A stretch of DNA of 64,000 nucleotides, from assembly GCA_018881555.1 (NCBI GenBank), contig JACAXG010000131.1, positions 682,001 to 746,000 of the forward strand. Reading direction: 5' to 3'. Made by a program: the position numbers and the translations under genes. Below the pieces are notes generated by a model, which was given only the letters and a program-made list of their open reading frames with translations, had not been told where the DNA came from and ran no database searches. This document shows positions 12,954 to 25,828 of the stretch, piece after piece (position 1 is the stretch's first letter; every line of letters begins with the position of its first letter). Origin of the DNA: Amblyornis subalaris (Eukaryota > Chordata > Aves > Passeriformes > Ptilonorhynchidae).

Positions 12954-15900
12954 GAGGATAGCAGTAACCTTTCTGGTACCATACAAATATATCATATCAA
13001 ACCATGGAAATGTTTGAGAGTTGGGAGAAATCACTCCTCGATATGAAGGCTCCATTCAGATGTAGGTGTTTCACACAACTCCATTAGGCAGTTTCAGTGT
13101 AAGCCTCACTGTAAAGATAAACCTCGTCATTTTACAGTATTCTGTCTTTGACAAGTCCATAAAAGAATCATGTTTCTGTCAGTGCAGAGTGTGGGAGGTT
13201 GTCTGTTTTCTGATGGTGTTAAAGCCTGCAATTTTTGGCAGATACCTGTTTATTTTTATAAGCACCCCACTTCCCTACAAAGCCATTTGAGCTTCCCGTG
13301 CTTGGTCAGCCACTCAATCAGGCTCTTAGAAGAGAAACCCCAAGTCTCCCATTCCATCCCCACAAGAGTAGAAAATGTCCTGTTGTCATTTGGTGAAGTG
13401 TCTGCAATACCAGTGGCTCAAATCTTGACATTGCTTTGTGATAACGTGGGTTCTGTAATGCTGCATAATGCACTTTTCATTCACCCTCTCCTTGCTTGAA
13501 CTTCTATTTCCTTGGCTGGATTTGGAGAAAAAGACAGAGGAAGGATGCCAGGACTTGGCTGGAAAACTTACTGATAGAAATCAGGAGCTGGGGAACTTTT
13601 TATCCTTTAAGGTATGATGTCCATTTACTCTTGTGCCTTCTGGTTCCAATTCATTTGAATACTTGTGTCCAACTGAAGTTTAAGCACAGAGTTTTCTACA
13701 GAAGAGGAGGACCTACTTGTATAATGTGAAGATCTTTCTGCCTCCATGTAATTGACTTTGGGAGCTGTNGTTTACATACACAAGCCATTCACACACATGC
13801 AGGAAGTTTTCTTGACTTTTGCTAACGACAGTAGAGTCAATGAAATTAGAGAATAAGTGATTCGTTGTAAATATTTAGTGAACTGTGACTAAGCACCTTT
13901 TAATAGAAAGTGTCAGTGTTTTTTAATTCCAGAGGCTAGACTGTTTATGAATAGTTATATTTTATAAGGTACTTTGTCATGGCTTGCGAGATATTTACAG
14001 CAAATCTTTTTTTAGTCTTCTTTTTTTTTTTTTCATTAAGAAAACTCATGAGAATTTCCTGAACATACAAAGCAGGCTCATGGTTGCACAGTATGTCCCT
14101 GAAAATAGCTTTCCATGCAGTTTGCATTTCCTTCTATCTTAATGAGCTGGGGTTTCAAGACTGGTGTTATTCCATACCTACCTTTGTAGATAATGCCTTC
14201 ATGGGAAAGGAGAGGGGGAAAAAAGAGAGAAAAATGTTCATGTACTTCTAAAAACATATTTGTACTCCCTACTTTCCTTTAACTGTCTGGACAGATGCCA
14301 GAAAAAGTTCCTACCAATCCAGATATACATATATGAGTCAGTGGGGTTATTTTGAAAAGAAAGAAAAAACACCCCACCTTATTATTTTTGTTGCTTAATT
14401 TTTAAGCATTATGGTCTGCTCCCTGTCAAAGTGATGGAAGAACAGCAACCATTAGATGATGATTAAGCTTGTGGGGAAGAGAAGGGAAGAAAACCCTCAT
14501 ACATGGAAGTGATTTTTCCACCCAGCTTCATGCAATTTTGTGTTTTATTCTGTCAGCCATTGATGAGCAAATTTAGTCTCCGTAAATCCTTCCTAAGCTG
14601 AGGTTTAGGAAGGCCCTCAGTTGCAAAGTCTTGGAAAGAGATTCAGAGAGACTGCTCTACTGAAATCTTACAGACATCTAAAGCCAACAAGGGATTTGGT
14701 GTTTTCCAGGCAACAGGCAAAAGCTCTTGAGAATTGTAAAAAATACCCCNCTCTTACTTGGAGGAGGAGGGAGACGTAAGGAGCCTGAACTCTGCTGCCT
14801 TTCAGAGGGAGGCAAGGACACCTTTTAATACATAAAATCCCCGTCTCCANGGGCTGTTTTCCTAAATAAGAGTCACTCATTCATGAGCATCATTATTAGT
14901 TAGCAGAATTCAGAAGCTGAATACTTTAATTTGTAACTTCTCAAATATTTGGTATTTCTTTTTCTTAAAGGTANTAGAAACCATGCTTGCATGGTTAGAG
15001 ACTGACTGCTCTCAGCTGGACCTTCATGAGCAAATTGAAGTCAGTGTAGTTTCATGGATAATTAAATAAGAATGAAAATTTTAAAAGTATAAAAAGAGAC
15101 TTTCCTTTGTTCAGAAAATGGTCACCATTTAATATTTTCATATAATATTATTTAAGTTGTCTCCATTGATTTGATGATTCTCTTTCGGTTACTCTAAGGC
15201 AAGATGAAAGTAAGTAAATATGAATTAAGGCAATGGAGGCTAACNGGGAAATTTATTTAAATACTAGAAGCTTCTCAATTTTTTTTCAAAAATAAACCTT
15301 AAAATAGCACAGTCCTGCTAGGTCATGGCCAAATATATTTTGGAAGTCTTTTTTCTGCTTTTTAGATTNGTGACTTAACTCTTCAGACGTTTGTACTTTA
15401 CCTCTGGGTGCTAAGATTTTAAAAAAATGTATGAATTGCAGAAATCAAGGCCCAAAATGTCACATATTTTTTAATCCCTTTTATACCTTGTTTATGTCTT
15501 TTTTATAAAGCTAGAAAGTATAACTTGTTGATTTGTTCCTTCCTCCTCAGTGATAATAATGAATGTATCAGCAGAATTGTCTGAAAAAAGAAAAATTAAA
15601 TTGTTCATTTTGGTGAATGGAGAAATTGAGGTGTTAAGAATGTGGCTCTTGGGTGAGTTTCCCCCACCTCCTAAGGAGATTGTCTTGTGCTTCTGCTCCT
15701 GTGCCCGGCTGAAGGACCACNTCTCCTGCCCCTGGCAGCCGAGGATCACTTCTGCTGCCATCCCTGGTAACCACACTAATTGCTTACATGGAAAAGGAAT
15801 ATTAGGAAAATATTAAGTGAAGCTAAAAATACATCAAATATGATATAGCAGCTGGAAACAGGGAAAGCCAGCACCTTCCACTGGCCAGATCTCCACGGAC

Positions 15901-18900
15901 CACCAGCAAAGCGCTCACGGGGCCGCCGCAGCCTCGGACCACATAACGTGCGCTGGAACGTTCATATCAAATATCACCTCCTGCTTTTTACCTTGACCTC
16001 AGAAGACTTCCCTGGCAAGGGATAAACAATAAACTTACATAGTGTGCCCGAGAGACTTGGGTTCTAAATAAACTCTGTATGATGCCACAGATTTCCGAGG
16101 AAGCAGAGCTTCCCTAGACCACACAGATCCCGGCCACGAGCAGCGTCGCTGGGCTCGTGAGTGATGCCAAGCTGCAGCTCTAAGAAGTAACGACTGTGCC
16201 TGGATATAGAAGCACAGTCAGGGTGTTTTAAAGAGGGAAAAAAAAAGGGAATAGTTCAGTGTTTTGTGGCTGCCCCTTCTGTGGCACCTGGGGTACCCTG
16301 GAATGCGGCTTGTGCTCTTTCCTCTCTGAAACTGAAAGGAAGGAAATGAGAAATGTTCAATAACTGCAGAACAGAGACATTAATTACCCTCCTGTAACAG
16401 ATTGCTCTGATACCAAAAATTGCATTTAATTTTGCCTCTGTAGTGTGTGATTCAGTGAAACCACCGCTTTTTTTACAGAATTTGGTCTTTCCCTGAGTCC
16501 AGTCATTGCTTCCTTGTCTCCTGAGGAGGAAGAGAAAGGGAAGGGTTGGATGCTCAGTGTCATTCCCTTGAGCATGTCAACTCCTGACTTTTATCCATAG
16601 AGATTAATTTTTGTTTTGGAAGTTTGGTTCTTCTTAAAAACTGCTTGACACTGAGCATCTGTGGGTTTTGTTTAAGATGCTGCTTATTAACTTAATTTTT
16701 TCTTCTGCAATCATAGAAATGTGCAGTAAGTAATTTGGTGTGACTTTTGGACTATGGTATGTTTTTTTTCATTTTATCTGGCTTGCCTGTTTTGATAAAT
16801 AAAGGAATTAGGATTTTACCTATTATTGTTTCACACTGTGTTTTGCAGATACAGATAAGAAAGCAAAATACAATATCCGTGAGAACAATTTACTTTAACT
16901 CATGTACCGGGCATAACGCTGGGGGAACTGTGTATTAAAAAACAAAAAAACCTGGCCAAACGAAAAAGCTCCCAATTTTTAAATGCTTATATTTGATAGC
17001 TGATTTTGCCCCTATTTGAGCAGCTTGAAATTTTAAAATTAATAATTCATGTATTAATATTAATCCATAATTTTATAGTAAATTCTCTCTGAATTGTCAG
17101 TTATGCAAATCTAAATGCTTGTCAATAAATACCAAGTCATACATGTTTTACTTGAGTAAGGACAGCTCATGTTTGTTCGGTTTTTTTTAAAATTCAGAAA
17201 GCTCAGAAAAAACTACTTTTTTAAAAGGCAAATTGTAATGGATGCCAAGTTGTGCTTTATACTGATGCCTTTTGAACTACCATAAATAAAGTGAAATAAT
17301 GAACTGTGCATTTCTTCCCTGGGATGTTTTGTTGAGTCCTATGAGAGTGCCACTTGTCCCCCTTTTTTGTCTTTTATTCTTGACTCGTCAGGCTTGGTCT
17401 ATATCTTGAGATCCTTCTTTTTAGTGTTATTATTGCATTATTATTAAACAGTTAATACTTCATACTTGTGATTTTTCTTCTTTACGTTGTAAACAAAATG
17501 CTTTTCATATTTTTGAGCATTATATTTTCAAGAGAAGATTGTGAAGTGCTCATGCTTCAGTCCTAATTTGCTTATGTGTAAATAGTTCTAAAGTCCAGAT
17601 ACTCACATCTTCTCCTTTCTAGTTTGCACTGAGCCACTCTTCACTGAAAAAAAGAAAACAATTTATTTTGAGAAATGTAAGAAAGCTGTTTCTTATTTCC
17701 TTTTGTTCATCTCTGCACTCAAAGCGATTATTTAGTAATTTTAGAGCATGGGGGGGGTCAGTGCAGCCTACTGCTTCCTTGTTTGTCCCCTTCTTGAAGT
17801 CATGGGAGGAACCTGGGGTGAAAGCAGAGAGGGCATTTAACCATAGGGGAAAACAGGGTTGGTCTACAGATTGTCTATACAGAAATATATNTCTTTTTTT
17901 ATTCCCCTTGGGGTTTTTTTGTTGTTTGTTTGTGTGGTTTTTTTTCTATATCACATATATTTAGTTAAAAAATATATTGTGCCACTAACAAAATGAGAAA
18001 AATAACTCGTCTTTTTTAACGAGACATTAATTGTCTAAGTGATAATTTAGTGTCTGCTCAGTCTAGCTGCTAGACAGCCCATTTTGGACAAAATAAAAAA
18101 CTGAAGTGTAATTAGTAGACACGGATGTGGTCATCTTCCAAAGTCCTTGCTTTTGTTTTTGTAGCAAGTAGATCAAGACTAGGGTGACTGTAAAACATCA
18201 ATATTTTATAAAACTCTTCTTTTCTTGTTCCAAAAATTCTGCCAAATTGTACTTAAATGAAGTCTTCGGAGGAAAAAGCCTGTAAGAGTTCTTTACTATA
18301 AATAAATTTTTGTGATTTTAAGAAGAATGGGGTATTTATAATGGATTGAGCCAGAGCTTCTCTGCTCTGTGTTATCTTTATAATGTTTGCCATAAAGTGC
18401 TTCCAGGCGACATCTTGACTTCTGTAATTTTTTTCTTCCTTTTCGTTGGTGCCTGGAACAGATTATTGTGGGTTATAACATTTTAAAACATCTAAGTAAT
18501 CCATTTGAAAGCAGGAAAAAGAGCACACCATTGATATGAAATTGCCCTGACTTTCCAGAAAAGATTTTATCAGAGAACTTCCAGTTTCTTACTCCGGGGA
18601 GAAGGTTGCATAGTTTGATTTCTGAAATAAAATACATTTTTAAAGCATTGTTCTATCCCATAAAATTGGTGTATCTTATGGTAGAATTTTACTCTTAGAA
18701 AAAATGAGAGTATTGGTGTGTTCAGGACTTCCTGAAGTTAAACCTATATTAAACCCAACTATTTGAAAGAATTACTCTATATTTTAATTATTGTGCATTT
18801 TTTTCTTCTTAGTGGATGTGTTTTATCTGTGCCTAGTGGGGAAATAATTTCTATTTTTGAGTCACAGGTTCACTCATAACACAGAGCAACCCTTGTAACA

Positions 18901-20924
18901 GCTCACAGTGAGTTTGGTTCTTGGTAATTCGGGTGGGTGTGGTGCTTCATAGCTGTAGAAGGCCTGAACTTCCTTGCCCCACAGTCATTATCTGTAATTT
19001 AGAGCACAGGTTTCCAAGCTAAGATCTCTGAACTCTGTTGATCCAAATGTCATATTAAGGATTTTACAGCGGTTTGGTTAATATACAGAATAAATTTTTT
19101 AAAAAATAAATGTATAATATTGCAAGTATTAATTTTGTAGTTGGATTTTACAGTGTTCATGAGGAATGCTGACATTTTGAAGGCTCTTTTCATCTCAAAT
19201 ATTTTCATATTTTTGAGATAGGTCATGTTTTTTGACACCTTTTTCTATTTCTCGCCACTGTTTGTGAGTACTGCAACACCTCTCTGACACAAGTACTGCA
19301 AAGGTGTATAGTGAAAATACAGGCTCCCTACATACATAGGTGGACTTTTCATATAATTTTATTTTACTATTAAAATTACATTTAATTTGCTAATTTAATA
19401 TTAAAATAAATCTAATTTGCAAAGCCTGATTTGTCAGTAGAGCACTTGTTACCCTCCTGGCAATGGGAGGTCCAGGGAGAAAACTTGCTTTTTCTGACAC
19501 CAACCACAGTGGCCAAGTTGCTTCCCTTCTGCAGGCACTGACTTCAGGAAGGGTAGTAAAATATGAAAACTGATGTTATAAAACATGTTACCATCTGATA
19601 AGGAAGCGTGTTGTTTGAGAATTGGATATAATTATCATCATTCAACACCCACACATCTCATTCATAAAATTGTGATGTGAATTTTTAAAACAATGGAAAA
19701 TGGCCTTGATGTTTTGGAGATTATAAAAAAGAATAATATTATTTCTCTTAAAATTAGCATAAAACATTCATCCTCATTTATGTTTTGTATCTTGTGGATT
19801 ACTTTAAATTGTCTTGTGGTTTTAATCTAGATTTAAAATAGCAAAGGCTTTCCACATTTGGTTAACACTTATAATATATATATACAGTGAAATGATGTTT
19901 TGACTTCCTGCTCTCCTCATCACTTTTCTGCTCTGTCCTCATGAGAGCGGACTGAGAATTCATCTCCCTTGGCTTTGTTAAATTCCAGTTGTGTTTGGGT
20001 ACATTGTTGAGATGAACTTTTTCCTGGAGCAGAAGTGACTGATCACAGTCCAGTCTGCATGGTCGAGAAAGACAGTTGTCTCATTTATTTCCTGAAAATC
20101 TGAAACCCTTTGTGAATGAGCAAATGGAATATATTATGTAATACAACTGGAATAAATTATATCTTTTTCCTTGGCCAGTCACAAGGGTTTGTAAAATTAA
20201 TTTATGTTTAAGGCACTTAACTGTTAGAGTTTGGTGTATTTTGATGTGTATACAATGGCACTGAAAAGGGATCTTGCCACAGCTTTGCGTTGGGATAAAT
20301 CTGCTGATTTTCAGCAGTTAGAAAGTGTTTACTGTAATATAAGAGAAAAAAACCCACAGGGTGAAGTCTATTGTTTTCCATTAATAACAGGACTTTTTAA
20401 AGCACCTACATGATGTAGCTGTCCAAATTCTAGCATTTACTTGTTTTACAAAATCCCACTCCTCTTCAGCCAATGGATATTGTACATCCCACATCTTACA
20501 AAGAGTAACCAAGTTAGTTCAGTGAAGGCCATATGTAGAGAGATTATTCTGCAGAGCTTTTAGCAAAAGTTAGAAAATTAGGTTTGCATGGAATTTATCC
20601 ATATTCACTCTGGAACATATATACCTATAAAAAGTCTGTTGAAAGTAGACCTCTTATAGCATCTTGCATCAAAATTGACAACATTTTGCATATTGACCAC
20701 GAAGGAGGAAAAAATACTTAAAAAACCTTTTACTCAAATGCATTTTCTAAGTTGTGTTTTTATATACACAAAATCATTTTTCATGTCTCAATGGTAGTCA
20801 TAAAAGTTTAAGTATGGATAATCTTCCAACACTTTCTGCTTCAAATCAGACTTTATTTACATATTTATTCTTCCAGTGACATAATATACAGGATTCTGCT
20901 TAGATGTTATGTATGATATTGCCT
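12954..20924. other. SUPT3H upstream intron with a GC-richer patch, no gene seen
   Basis: Mostly AT-rich intron. The exception is 15838-16200 (listed separately). Open frames at 13066-13729, 15550-15816 and 17668-17964 do not resemble known proteins and have no supporting splice context. T-runs occur near 14020 and 17930. Confidence 0.55.
15838..16200. other. GC-richer, CpG-bearing patch of unknown nature
   Basis: This stretch has several CpG dinucleotides close together ('agcgctcacggggccgccgcagcctcgg' type sequence at 15909-15936, 'cccggccacgagcagcgtcgctgggctcgtg' at 16127-16157), while the surrounding kilobases are AT-rich. No open frame or CR1 block is visible. It could be an old LTR, a regulatory element, or chance heterogeneity; the sequence alone does not decide. 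Confidence 0.4.
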
Positions 20925-22226
20925 GTGAAGAGAAGGCATGGCAACTGGGGAAGTTCATTCCAGAGGAGTGGAAGGAGGAAAATTCCATTTCTGTCTCCAA
21001 AATGAACAAGAAGGAGGATCTGGGGAATGACAGACCAGTCATCCTCACATTGATCCCTGGGCAGGTCATCCTAGAAATAATTTCTGAGCCTGTTAAGGAT
21101 TACGAGGTGATTTGGAATTGTCAGATTTACGAAGGGGAAATCATCTGTGACCAACCTGACAGCTTTCTACAATGAAATAACAGTGCAGTTATGAGGGATG
21201 AGCAGGGAATGCTGCTTGCCTTGACTTGAGCAAGACTTTTGTCACTGTCTCCTTTAACATTCTGTTATACAAACTGATGAAATAGATAAAGGGATGGACA
21301 GTGAGACAAACTGAAAACTGGCTGCAGGGCTGTGTCATAGGGTTAACACCGGCAGCAGCTGCTGGTGATGTATCCCAGGTTTGATCCTGGGGTCAGCACT
21401 GAGTAATGTCTTCATTAGTGACCTGGATGATAGAACACAAGTGCACCCACAGCAGTTTGATGATGATACAAAACCAGGAGTGGCTGATGGACCCAGTGGT
21501 TGTGCTGGCATTTGGAGGGACCTCACCAGACTGGAGAAATGTGCCAACAGAAACCTAAAGAAGTCCCATAAGGGGAAATCCTAAGTCATGCCCCAAGGCA
21601 GGAATAACCCCAGCCACCANAACAGGCTAGAACCGGCTGGAAAGGTGGACGTGTGGCAGCAGTGTGGTCCTGGGGTAGCACTCTGGGCTGCATTAGGCAG
21701 GTGAGAGAGGTGATCCTTCCCCTCTGGACAGACCCATCTGGATCTCTGGGTCCACTGCCGCACTTCCCACTACAACAGAGACAGGAAAATACTGCAACAA
21801 GTCCAGTGAAGGACCACTGAGGTGCTTAAGGGTCTGGAGCATCTCTCATACAAGAAAGGCTTGAGAGAGCTGAGTCAGTTCATCCTGGAGAAGAGAAGGA
21901 TCAGGGAGATCTTATCAATGTCTATGAATACCTGATGGGAGGGTAAAGCAGTCAAAGCCAGGCTTTCTTCAGTGGTGGCCAGTGACTGGACAGGAGCCAC
22001 TGAGCACAGTCTAAAATACAGGAAATTCCACTTAAAAATAAAGAAAACACTTTTTTACTGTGAGGGTGGTCAAATGTGTGGGAAGAGGCAGTGCGGAGAG
22101 NTTGTGGAGTGTCCATCCTTGGAGAAGCTCAAAACTCAACTGGATGCAGCCCTGAGGAAATTATTTGAGTGGGGGAATTGAACTGGGTGTCTCCACATAT
22201 CCAGCCTCAGCTGGTCTGTGATTCAT
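20925..22226 (+). mobile_element. long decayed CR1 LINE, plus strand, with reverse-transcriptase remnants
   Basis: This is the longest CR1 copy in the window, about 1.3 kb. It runs from the early RT domain to near the 3' end. The first segment encodes AWQLGKFIPEEWKEE, then KKEDLGND-RPV, which aligns with the CR1 RT 'EDWKKANV...KKEDPGNYRPVSLTS' block. A degraded FSKAFDTVS-like segment follows near 21228-21260 ('gacttgagcaagacttttgtcactgtctcc'). A DLDD block lies at 21421-21433, and the catalytic FADDTK box appears as FDDDTK at about 21457-21474. Later blocks match 'ggtctggagcatctctcatacaagaaaggcttgagagagctg' and 'ggagaagctcaaaactcaactgg'. There are many frameshifts and stops, so no functional protein is possible. 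The 3' end is near 'ctgtgattcatga'. It is more diverged than the other copies and so probably older. Confidence 0.93.
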
Positions 22227-25200
22227 GAAGTAGAAGTGATATAGTGATATCTTCTTTTTTTCCCTTTTTTCTCCCTTCTGTCCTGCAAGGCAGTGATTTT
22301 GCAGGTATGAATATGAATTTATTGAGGAAAAACTTGGATAGAAATGTCTTACTGCATACTTGATACTGTATTTAAAGAAACATGGACAAAAGTTGACCTT
22401 TCTAAGGGGAAAATTTAGTATATTTTTTGTTTCCACAAGTTATTGAAGCATTCGAGATCAGCTTAAGAATACGATTCAGAAGGTTCATGCTTAAAACACT
22501 TTGTTGAGTCAAAACAGAGTGACCTCCCATGGAGTTGGAGACTTCAGCATCTCTGAAATTTATCCCTGAGGATTTTGTGTTATTCTTGATTTATGGTGGC
22601 ATCACTGAGGGCAGGGTTTGTCTTTTTGTGAAAAGAATTGGACTTTTCCTTTGGCAAGATGTTAGGCATTGTTAATCCTGCTGCTTGGCAAACCTCACCA
22701 TTTAAAAACTCAGGGTGTAAACAAACTACTTCAATTTTCAGGTAAACAAAGTTGCTGTTACAAAGGTCTTGCCCTGTTTAGGGAGCGATGATGCCTTTGG
22801 ATGATGCTTTTCACCCTGTTAATTGAGAAGTATCTGCAGGGAGCCATTAAGAAAGCATTAAGAAGTTTTCAGTAAGCCCAAAATAATTATTCATTATGAA
22901 GTCTCTTCCTGGTTTTAGAACTTTAATTATTATAAGCATCAGTGATGCTTATTTCAGGCGCCAGAGTTCCAACAACCATCTGTTAGTTGCAGGTGATGTA
23001 CCATCCTAGAATGGGATCATACCTCTTTTAAAATAATTTTAATTCACATAAACAAGATTTCCTCTTGTGTACTTGTTTAACTTCACAAGAACCCTCCCGA
23101 GTTCTTGGCTAAGCTTAGTTTTTTTTTTTTCCAGCAGTGAGGCTTCCCTTCCTTCTGTGATGGTTACAGAGGGTTTTAGCTCTTGTTTTCAGATGTTTTC
23201 CTTCTAATTTGCTCTAAATGTTCCTTTTCTAAATTTTATCCCTTTACTTGTCACTATGTACTTTTGAATAATTAAATGGTATTGTGTAATGTTTCTTTTC
23301 TTGTTGTTTATGCTTTTCCAATATCTGCAGACATCATCGTGGCTTAATTTTAGACTGAAAAAAGCCCCATTTTGTACCTGACATTTCAGTTTCTTCCTGT
23401 ACTTGCCCTTCTCACTGCCATACACATTTGGAGAAAAGTGTTTTGCTTAAGCTGAGTTCCTTTTAGTAAAGATTCAATAATTTAGTAATCAAATTTTTAG
23501 AGTTACTAGTATAGAATTTAAATAAGGCAGTAGGATGTCTCCACTTGTTGAATAAATAGGTGGTAATTAGTTTTAGTAACTTCCTGTAGTTTCTCTAGTC
23601 TTTGTAGAAGCAGGAAAACAGGGAGTTACTGCTGTTCACATCATCAGGGTAGTGAGATACATTCCTCAGTTATCAGACAGGAAAATGTGACTAATTGTCC
23701 AGAGAAGTACAGGTCTAAGAAGGGGAAGTGCATGGTCTCCCTTCAGCAGTTAGACAAGGCATCACCTTCAAGCGTGATAGAGATCCAGGAATACTCCCCA
23801 GGGTGTATCCCATGGGAAGGAACGGGATGGACAGACAGAAAAGACTTGGTGGAGGGAGCAGTGCTGGAAGAGACATTGAAGTCAATACAGATTAACTCAA
23901 CTTCATATGCAAAGCAGTGTAATTACTGTATACCCAGTTACATGGGGTAATGAAAATACATTATAGCTGGTTATCTACACACCTACCTGTATATCAAAGT
24001 AGATAAACAAATTGTCTGGTCTGTGCAGCTGCATATTTACAACCCTCCTTTTCATAATATCTGTATCAAAATTGTTGTAGGTTTTGAATGCTTGTTTTCA
24101 TTGTAACTTAGTTTTTCTAAACTTTAAAGAGAAATCTGACATACCTACAACTTGCAGTTTTACTCTGTATTCCTCATACTTGCACTAAATCCTGGTAAAG
24201 AACCATGCTCAGCGTGACATATGAAACCTCTGCATACTTGATTTTGTTAATCCAAGCAGATAAATATATTAGCTATGAACTCTGGAATTAAGATTACCTT
24301 TTCTTTGGTGGAAGTTACCTGATGAGCAGATAAACATACAAATAGCAATATAAATTCCAGTGCTTTTTCAGGTAGTGCTGGTAGAACATGCTGGTTAGTT
24401 AACATAACTCAGTGCTTTGGATTGTTCCCTTTTTCCTTAAGCTTAGGCAGCATACCAAGCAAGATTATTTATTTTTAAATTAATGTCTTATAAATTTACA
24501 GACAGTNTAAGGAAGGAGCAAAGTCTACGAAACACCAACCTGTCACATCATCTCTCTGATACAACATATCCTAACATAAAATGGGAATTGTTTTAACACC
24601 TCAGTGTTAACTCCTCTTTCCTCTATTGAAGTCATCATTTTTACTCGGGGAAGCTTCTTCCTCCTGGATTTTGTTCTTTCCTCTTCCAGTCTCCGTACAA
24701 TGTGTCCTCCCTGCATGTCTGATCAATTTTCTGGTTTGGCACCACTCATTTCTCTCCTTTCAGTCTCTACTTCTGCCTCATTTGTTCAGCAGCAGCCATG
24801 GCAAACAAAAGGAGACAGGAGTTATCTTTAGCTTTTGAGACTTTGAAAAAGGTTCTTGTGCTATTCTCTCTGAGACGTCTGTTGCAATGGCAGGCTCATT
24901 CCCAAGCTCATCAGAGCGGTCTCCTAATTTTCCGTCATCGAAGGGACCAGATCTCCACAGATCTCTTTGTCTTCGCAGTTGGCATCCTATGGTACCAAGG
25001 TGAATTACTTAAACATATTGTATTACTGATTTTCCAAAGTTTCTTTTTTACTGATTTTCAGTCCTTTGCAGTGCTTGTGCTTCAGGTCTTCAAATTACTG
25101 GAAGTTTTCTGGACGTTGTTGTGCTCAGCACTGTAAAATTGATTTTCTTTGTCACCACCTGGCTGTCATGTTTTCAATAATTCATATATTTTGGGGAACA

Positions 25201-25329
25201 CTTGTTCATAATATGGAAACATCTCTGAGAATTAATAAGCTGCATATTCCAAATGCATTCCTGCCAAACAGCTGACAGAAGAGAAATTTACTGTGTGTTC
25301 TTACAATACGGAGGAGATACGAACCCAGG
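22227..25329. other. SUPT3H upstream intron, no gene seen
   Basis: AT-rich intron-like sequence. The frames at 23687-23950 and 24798-25136 are open for 87 and 112 codons but match no family I recognise and lack splice or codon-use support. Nothing else is seen. Confidence 0.55.
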
Positions 25330-25828
25330 TACTATCCAGTCCAAATATATCTAGTAGTTGATTCATCCTCTGTGATTTCATGGGATCCTTGCCTGGTTTT
25401 AGATTTGTAACAGTGAATCAGCTGGTTCTGTACGCGGTGAGCACTCACACCTTGATCATTACTAAATCCAGTAGTCTCAGACTCAGTCATGCAGTACTGC
25501 AGAGACACACAATGCCAAGGGGTCTCGCAAACAAGCCGCACAGGCTCCCCAGCAGCTGGTGTGGATCTCCTGGTCCCTCCAGTAGATAGCTCACAGACCC
25601 TCCCCAGTATGCAGCCCAGATTTATGTCCAGTTTCTTATGTGGATCCCAAACCTCTTATCCTACTCATGGTCTACACTCCCACATGTCCACACAATGTGC
25701 ACCCACTCAGGTCTCTGGCGTTGCAGGCACATGGATCCCTGTGATCCACAGTCCCAGTCTGGTTGTAGGCAGGAGCAAAGAAATAACTCTGCCGAGGACA
25801 GAGGAAGGATTTGCTTGCCCTGTGGCAG
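25330..25828 (-). mobile_element. possible LTR-retroelement (ERV-like) fragment
   Basis: The composition changes to a GC-richer, C/T-rich + strand segment between ordinary intron and a CR1. On the minus strand it has runs such as 'ccagctgctggggagcctgtg', 'cttgtttgcgagacccc' and 'tgtgtctctgcagtactgc', which resemble non-coding parts of bird ERVL-type elements as I remember them. No coding domain, primer-binding site or clear LTR ends are visible. It could equally be unique sequence. The CR1 at 25829 abuts it. Confidence 0.3.

Noticed and set aside
12236..13046. Several open frames of 71-144 codons
   Set aside because: They are pieces and antisense shadows of a broken CR1 element, not cellular genes.
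24798..25136. 112-codon + frame beginning MANKRRQ
   Set aside because: The start context is acceptable, but no family is recognised and the second half becomes low-complexity hydrophobic; there is no evidence of constraint.
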